Source of the DNA: Pontederia crassipes
Taxonomy: Eukaryota > Streptophyta > Magnoliopsida > Commelinales > Pontederiaceae
Length of the DNA stretch: 64,000 nucleotides
Assembly: GCA_030549335.1 (NCBI GenBank)
Contig: CM060184.1
Location: 44,047,909 to 44,111,908, forward strand
Direction: 5' to 3'
Shown: in pieces, positions 60,248 through 64,000 of the stretch
How the letters are laid out: each line of letters starts with the position of its first letter
Position numbering within the stretch: the first letter of the stretch is position 1
Position numbers and translations under genes: made by a program
Notes under the pieces: generated by a model
Seen by the model: the letters and a program-made list of their open reading frames with translations, nothing else
Database searches by the model: none
What the model was told of the DNA's origin: nothing

Positions 60248-62183
60248 TAAAATTTTCGTGAGACCCCCATAGTGCAAGGGTGTATTTTACTTCAAAGTGT
60301 CTTGGGGTTAGACGGGTTTCCAATTGTGGTAGGATTCAAGATATTATTAATAAATCTTCACCTTGAATTGAATCCTCCAATCAGATATCTAATACTCTCT
60401 GTCGCTGTCAGTCCCAACTTGGAAATACTATCAATAATTAGCAACTCCAAACAATGTTGAAACTTGCTAACAGAAATTGACTTGGTGAACATGTCCGCTG
60501 GATTATCTTCTGTGCCGACCTTCTCCACCTTGATCATCTTTTCAATATGGATGAAGTGGCACCTGACGTCGATGTGTTTGGTTCTTTCATGATGCACTTG
60601 ATCATTGATTAAGCATATTGTACTTAAACTGTCACAGTATACTATAGCCTGATCTTACTGTAGTCCAAGATCTTTGATAAGACCTTTTAACTAGATACCT
60701 TCCTTAGCAGCTTCTGTCCCATGTACTCTGCCTTCCAACTGATAACAAAACTATCAAGAGTGAAGACATAACCTGTCATCTTCTCCCATCAATATCTGCT
60801 GCATAATCCGAGTCTGAATAACCTACAACCAAACACTCTTTGCCACTTCTGTAGATGAAGCCAATGTCAGATGTTCCTCTCAGATATCGAAAGATGCGCT
60901 TTACTGCCTTTCAATGCTCCTTTCCTAGATTGTTCATGAATTTACTAACCACACTAACGATATGCACAATATCAGGTGTTGTGCATACCGTAGTATACAT
61001 CAAGCTTTCGACTGCACTAGCATATGAAACTTGAGACGTGTACTCATTTTCTTCATCAGTCATAAATTCAGTTGCAGAAAGGTGCACATTTGAAACTAAT
61101 GGAATACTTAAAGTTTTTGCTGCAAACATATCGAGCTTGGATAAAATTTTTTGAATGTAACTTTTTTGATACAGAAAGAGTTTATCCTTTATGCGATCCC
61201 TGTCCCTAAAATTTTCTTTGCTGCACCAAAATCTTTCATATTGAGTTCTGCACTAAGGAATTTATTCAAATTATGAATGTCTTTCATATTCCTAGCAACA
61301 ATCAGCATATCATCAATGTACAAGAGCAGATATATGGTGGAATCACGTTCCACCTTCTTGTGATAGATGAAACAATCATAAAGGCTCCTATTGAATTCCT
61401 TACTGATCCTAAAACTATCGAATCTCTTGTATCATCGACTCGGTGATTGCTTCAAGCCATATAATGACTTATTCAATCTACAAACTTGGTCTTCTTTATT
61501 TGGGATAGAGAAACCCTCTGGATGACTCATGAGGATGTCTTCTTCAAGTTTCTCGTGTAGAAAAATTATCTTCACGTCTAATTGCTCAAGCTCAAAATTC
61601 TAATGTGCTACAAGGGAAAGTAGCACTCGAATGGAAGTGTGCTTGACAACTAGAGAGAAGATCTCATTATAGTCTACTCCCTCTTTTTGACTATAATCTT
61701 TAGCAACTAGACGTCCTTTGAATCGAATGCCTTCAGCTTTTAGACTTCCAATCTTCTTCTTGAAAATTCACTTGCATCCGACGACATTTCTACTTTTGTT
61801 AACTTTACAAACTCCCAAGTCTGATTCTTATGAAAAGACTTCATCTCTTCACTCATTGTCACAATTCACTGTTCTAACTCTGCACATGTGATAGCATCCT
61901 TGTAACTCGATGGCTCTAACGACTCCACCTCTTCAACTGCTTGAAATGCATATGCAACCATGTTCTCAAAGCCATAATTATTAGGAGGACCTACTTATCT
62001 GCGAACACGTCCTGCAACTAGACTTGTTGTTGCTTCTTCTATTTGCACCTCAAGTTCAGGTTGTTCAGCTTGATGAGATTCTTTTGTCTCATTCTGAATT
62101 GGAGTTAATCCAAAGTCCACCTACATATTGACATCCTCCTCTACTGAGTCAACAACATCTGATTTCTGTTTGAGCATTGAGTT
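60248..62183 (-). pseudogene. Copia polyprotein: RT and RNase H
   Basis: Read downwards on the minus strand: MLKQKSDVVDSVEEDV (about 62,175-62,130), the pre-RT linker, RT motifs in several frames (ISHYMA*SNHR-like region near 61,450), YASAVESLMYTTVCTTPDIV (61,029-60,970), and the terminal HHERTKHIDVRCHFI with EDNPADMFTKS (60,597-60,487) that closes Copia RNase H. Many frameshifts and stops are present. A Tat/Athila-like LTR at 62,184 separates this part from the integrase end. Confidence 0.85.
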
Positions 62184-63819
62184 TGATGCAAGCAAAATAC
62201 AAAATATAATTAGCCATGCATTTAATCACATTTCGATTTCTTTTCATATAGCATGTATCATTTTATAGTCTTATTTGCTTTAATTTTATAAAAATGGAAA
62301 CCTACCCAAATTTTATATTTTATTGCAAAAAATGAGAATTGAGTCATGAATCCACATAAATAAACAACACTCAAATCAGAGCTAAAACGAAGTTAGAAAG
62401 TGAAATTAGTGAAGGCTGTGAAGGCTGAATCGAATATAACATGCCGTTATATGACCGTAACGGCCATAACACAGGGGCGTGAACAACCTACGGCTCATTA
62501 AAAGGCCCAGTTTTAAGTCATGATTTAGACACTGTAAGGGCCGTTAAATCCATATTATGGGCCGTTACGAATGTTGTTTTCGAGATTTCTTTGACTTTTC
62601 TTATAAATTTTAATTCCAGATCGAACTCAAACTTTATCTTAAGCCCCAGGGATGATTAGAAAATATATTTACTCAAATTTGGAGGAATTTTGGATGATTT
62701 TAAAGACCTATCAAAATCTATTCCGAATTTTCTTGTTTGAACATGAAAAGACTTCGAATCAAATCGAAACTCTACGAAAACTGTTGGGACCCCTGGAGGA
62801 TATAAATAAAGGCCCTAGAAGACAGAATAATTCATGCTTGGGTGCTTGGTGGTTCTTGTAGGTGCATGAGACCTGGGAGTCGTGCCATATTGCAGAGGAT
62901 GAATTTCAAGGCTTGAAGATCAACCGAAGGAGAAGATTGTGCAACAACACGTCGTTTGTGCTGTGCAACAGTCCAGAGATCCAAAAGGCTGAGAATTCTT
63001 CTTCTATCTTTTATTTGGATGCTCTTTTACCTAATTATTATAGTTCATTATTTTTGTAATAGATATTTTATATTCTTTTCAAGAAGGAAACTGTTTGAAC
63101 CTTGTTATTAGTTGAGTTAATTTATCTTTTCGGTTTCTTTTAATTATATGTTGAGTTCATTGCCTTTTGATAAGTAATTTAAATTATGAGATTAAATTAC
63201 AAACCTGTATGAGGAGTGATTAGTTTTAGGAATTATTATTGCTTTACTAATTGATCTTTTACTTTTAAGTTGAAGCATACATAACGTGTGTTTGGTAACT
63301 CGAAGTTTGTGCCAAATTTCGTGCGGTCTATTATTCTGTCCAGATTTATGGGTGAATAATAGTATAGGAGATACATATTCATGCATTTTAATTATCTGTA
63401 AAATTAATAATTGACTCGCCATTTGTGATTATTAGTTTTATTAGAAGTTAAGGTAGTTTGATATACTCGTCTCGAGAGATCATTACATTAGATACTCCTA
63501 ATCCATCATAAGAATCAAATTTATTATTTTATGTTACACCTCAACTATTACAGAGGATCATACACATTTATCTTTACATTAATCATTCATAATTCTCAAG
63601 GTCCAACTCCAATTTATTTTATTTGCGTATCATTTATTTTTTGTACCTTTAATATTTTGTTTTCTTATCACAAAACCATTTTCTTCTCCTTGTAGATTAT
63701 TGAGATAGATTATATTTAACTACTTCCTCGTGGAATCGACAACTCTACTATGTACTTTATTACTTGATACGACTAATGCAGTTGCTAACAAATTTATTTG
63801 TTACAAATTCTACGCATCA
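62184..63819 (+). mobile_element. Tat/Athila-like LTR inserted in Copia polyprotein
   Basis: Begins TGATGCAAGC and ends TACGCATCA; the ends TGATGC/GCATCA are perfect inverted repeats. The Copia reading (MLKQKSD...) runs up to the left edge, and the integrase end resumes at the right edge. A TATA box TATAAATA lies at 62,801-62,808, and CTTCCTCGTGGAATCGACAA lies near the end. Palindromic motifs GTAACGGCC and GGCCGTTA occur at 62,440-62,577. The flanking 5-mers GAGTT and ACATC do not match, so the target duplication is lost or mutated. No internal region is present, so it is best read as a solo LTR. Confidence 0.7.
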
Positions 63820-64000
63820 ACATCCCATCAAAAGATATGTTTCTATGTGAATAACCTTATCCTCTAAAGGAGACCATATTCTGAAGCTTTTTACACATGC
63901 ACCATATCCAACAAAGACTCCTTCTTTGGTTATTGGTTCCAACTTTCTTTCGCCGACATGATAGTATGTTGGACAGCAAAAAATCTTCATATTAGTATAA
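63820..64000 (-). pseudogene. Copia polyprotein: integrase C-terminal end
   Basis: On the minus strand NMKIFCCPTYYHVGERKLEP, KEGVFVGYGACVKSFRIWSP and EDKVIHIET match the conserved block after the Copia integrase core (usual form: FGC-AY-H---KL-P---KG-F-GY----KGYRLW). The element continues beyond the window end. Confidence 0.8.

Noticed and set aside
62155-63824. ACATC as a 5-bp target duplication with an LTR from 62,160 to 63,819
   Set aside because: The bases 62,160-62,183 continue the Copia reading frame on the minus strand (MLKQKSDVV), and perfect inverted LTR ends begin at 62,184. The ACATC match is coincidence.

Overview
The window is nuclear DNA of a flowering plant. Evidence: spliced genes with GT..AG introns, a two-domain (group I) WRKY factor, a GRAS factor, a TK1-type thymidine kinase, and a dense crust of plant transposons (chromovirus Gypsy, Tat/Athila-like Gypsy, Copia, CACTA, Mutator-like, PIF/Harbinger and a SINE). 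GC-rich first exons in an AT-rich background would fit a non-grass monocot, but I would not name a species.

Layout. 1-4.77 kb is AT-rich sequence ending in a Copia-type LTR. 4.78-27.8 kb is a nest of transposons: an old chromovirus (minus strand) was split by a CACTA element (about 5,620-20,822) and by a solo LTR (21,684-24,040, TSD GCATC). The CACTA was itself split by a younger Gypsy element (9,883-18,534, TSD AAGAG, two LTRs of about 2.36 kb). Part of the old chromovirus (gag-protease-RT, 25-27 kb) now reads on the opposite strand from its RNase H, integrase and chromodomain parts. 27.8-30.5 kb is intergenic.

30.8-40.3 kb is the gene island. A six-exon group I WRKY gene (+, 30,819-36,144) converges on an intronless PAT1-type GRAS gene (-, 36,784-38,388), with 639 bp between the stop codons. 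WRKY intron 2 holds a 300-bp tandem duplication. Intron 5 holds a SINE-like insertion with a perfect 21-bp target duplication.

40.3-54.0 kb is AT-rich: a MITE-like element (42.16-42.74 kb), a decayed Tat/Athila-type LTR with leader (44.5-46.0 kb), and a PIF/Harbinger element with a Myb/SANT-like ORF1 and a DDE transposase whose three acidic residues are all visible (about 46.3-51.6 kb). 54,035-57,862 is a Mutator-like element with long terminal inverted repeats and a perfect 9-bp target duplication. It encodes a truncated FAR1-type protein and carries GC-rich minisatellites at both ends. It lies only 167 bp upstream of the start codon of a four-exon cytosolic-type thymidine kinase gene (58,030-59,630). 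60.0-64.0 kb is a minus-strand Copia element broken by a second Tat/Athila-type LTR (62,184-63,819).

The most interesting recurring signal is structural. LTRs of several unrelated families here each carry an array of short palindromic, often CG-rich motifs: TTACGGCCGTAA in the 2.36-kb LTR pair, CCCGGGCCGTGTT in the solo LTR, TCGATCGA in the Copia LTR, CACGATCGTG and GTAACGGCC/GGCCGTTAC in the Tat/Athila-like LTRs. Each family has its own core. I found no tRNA, rRNA or CRISPR.
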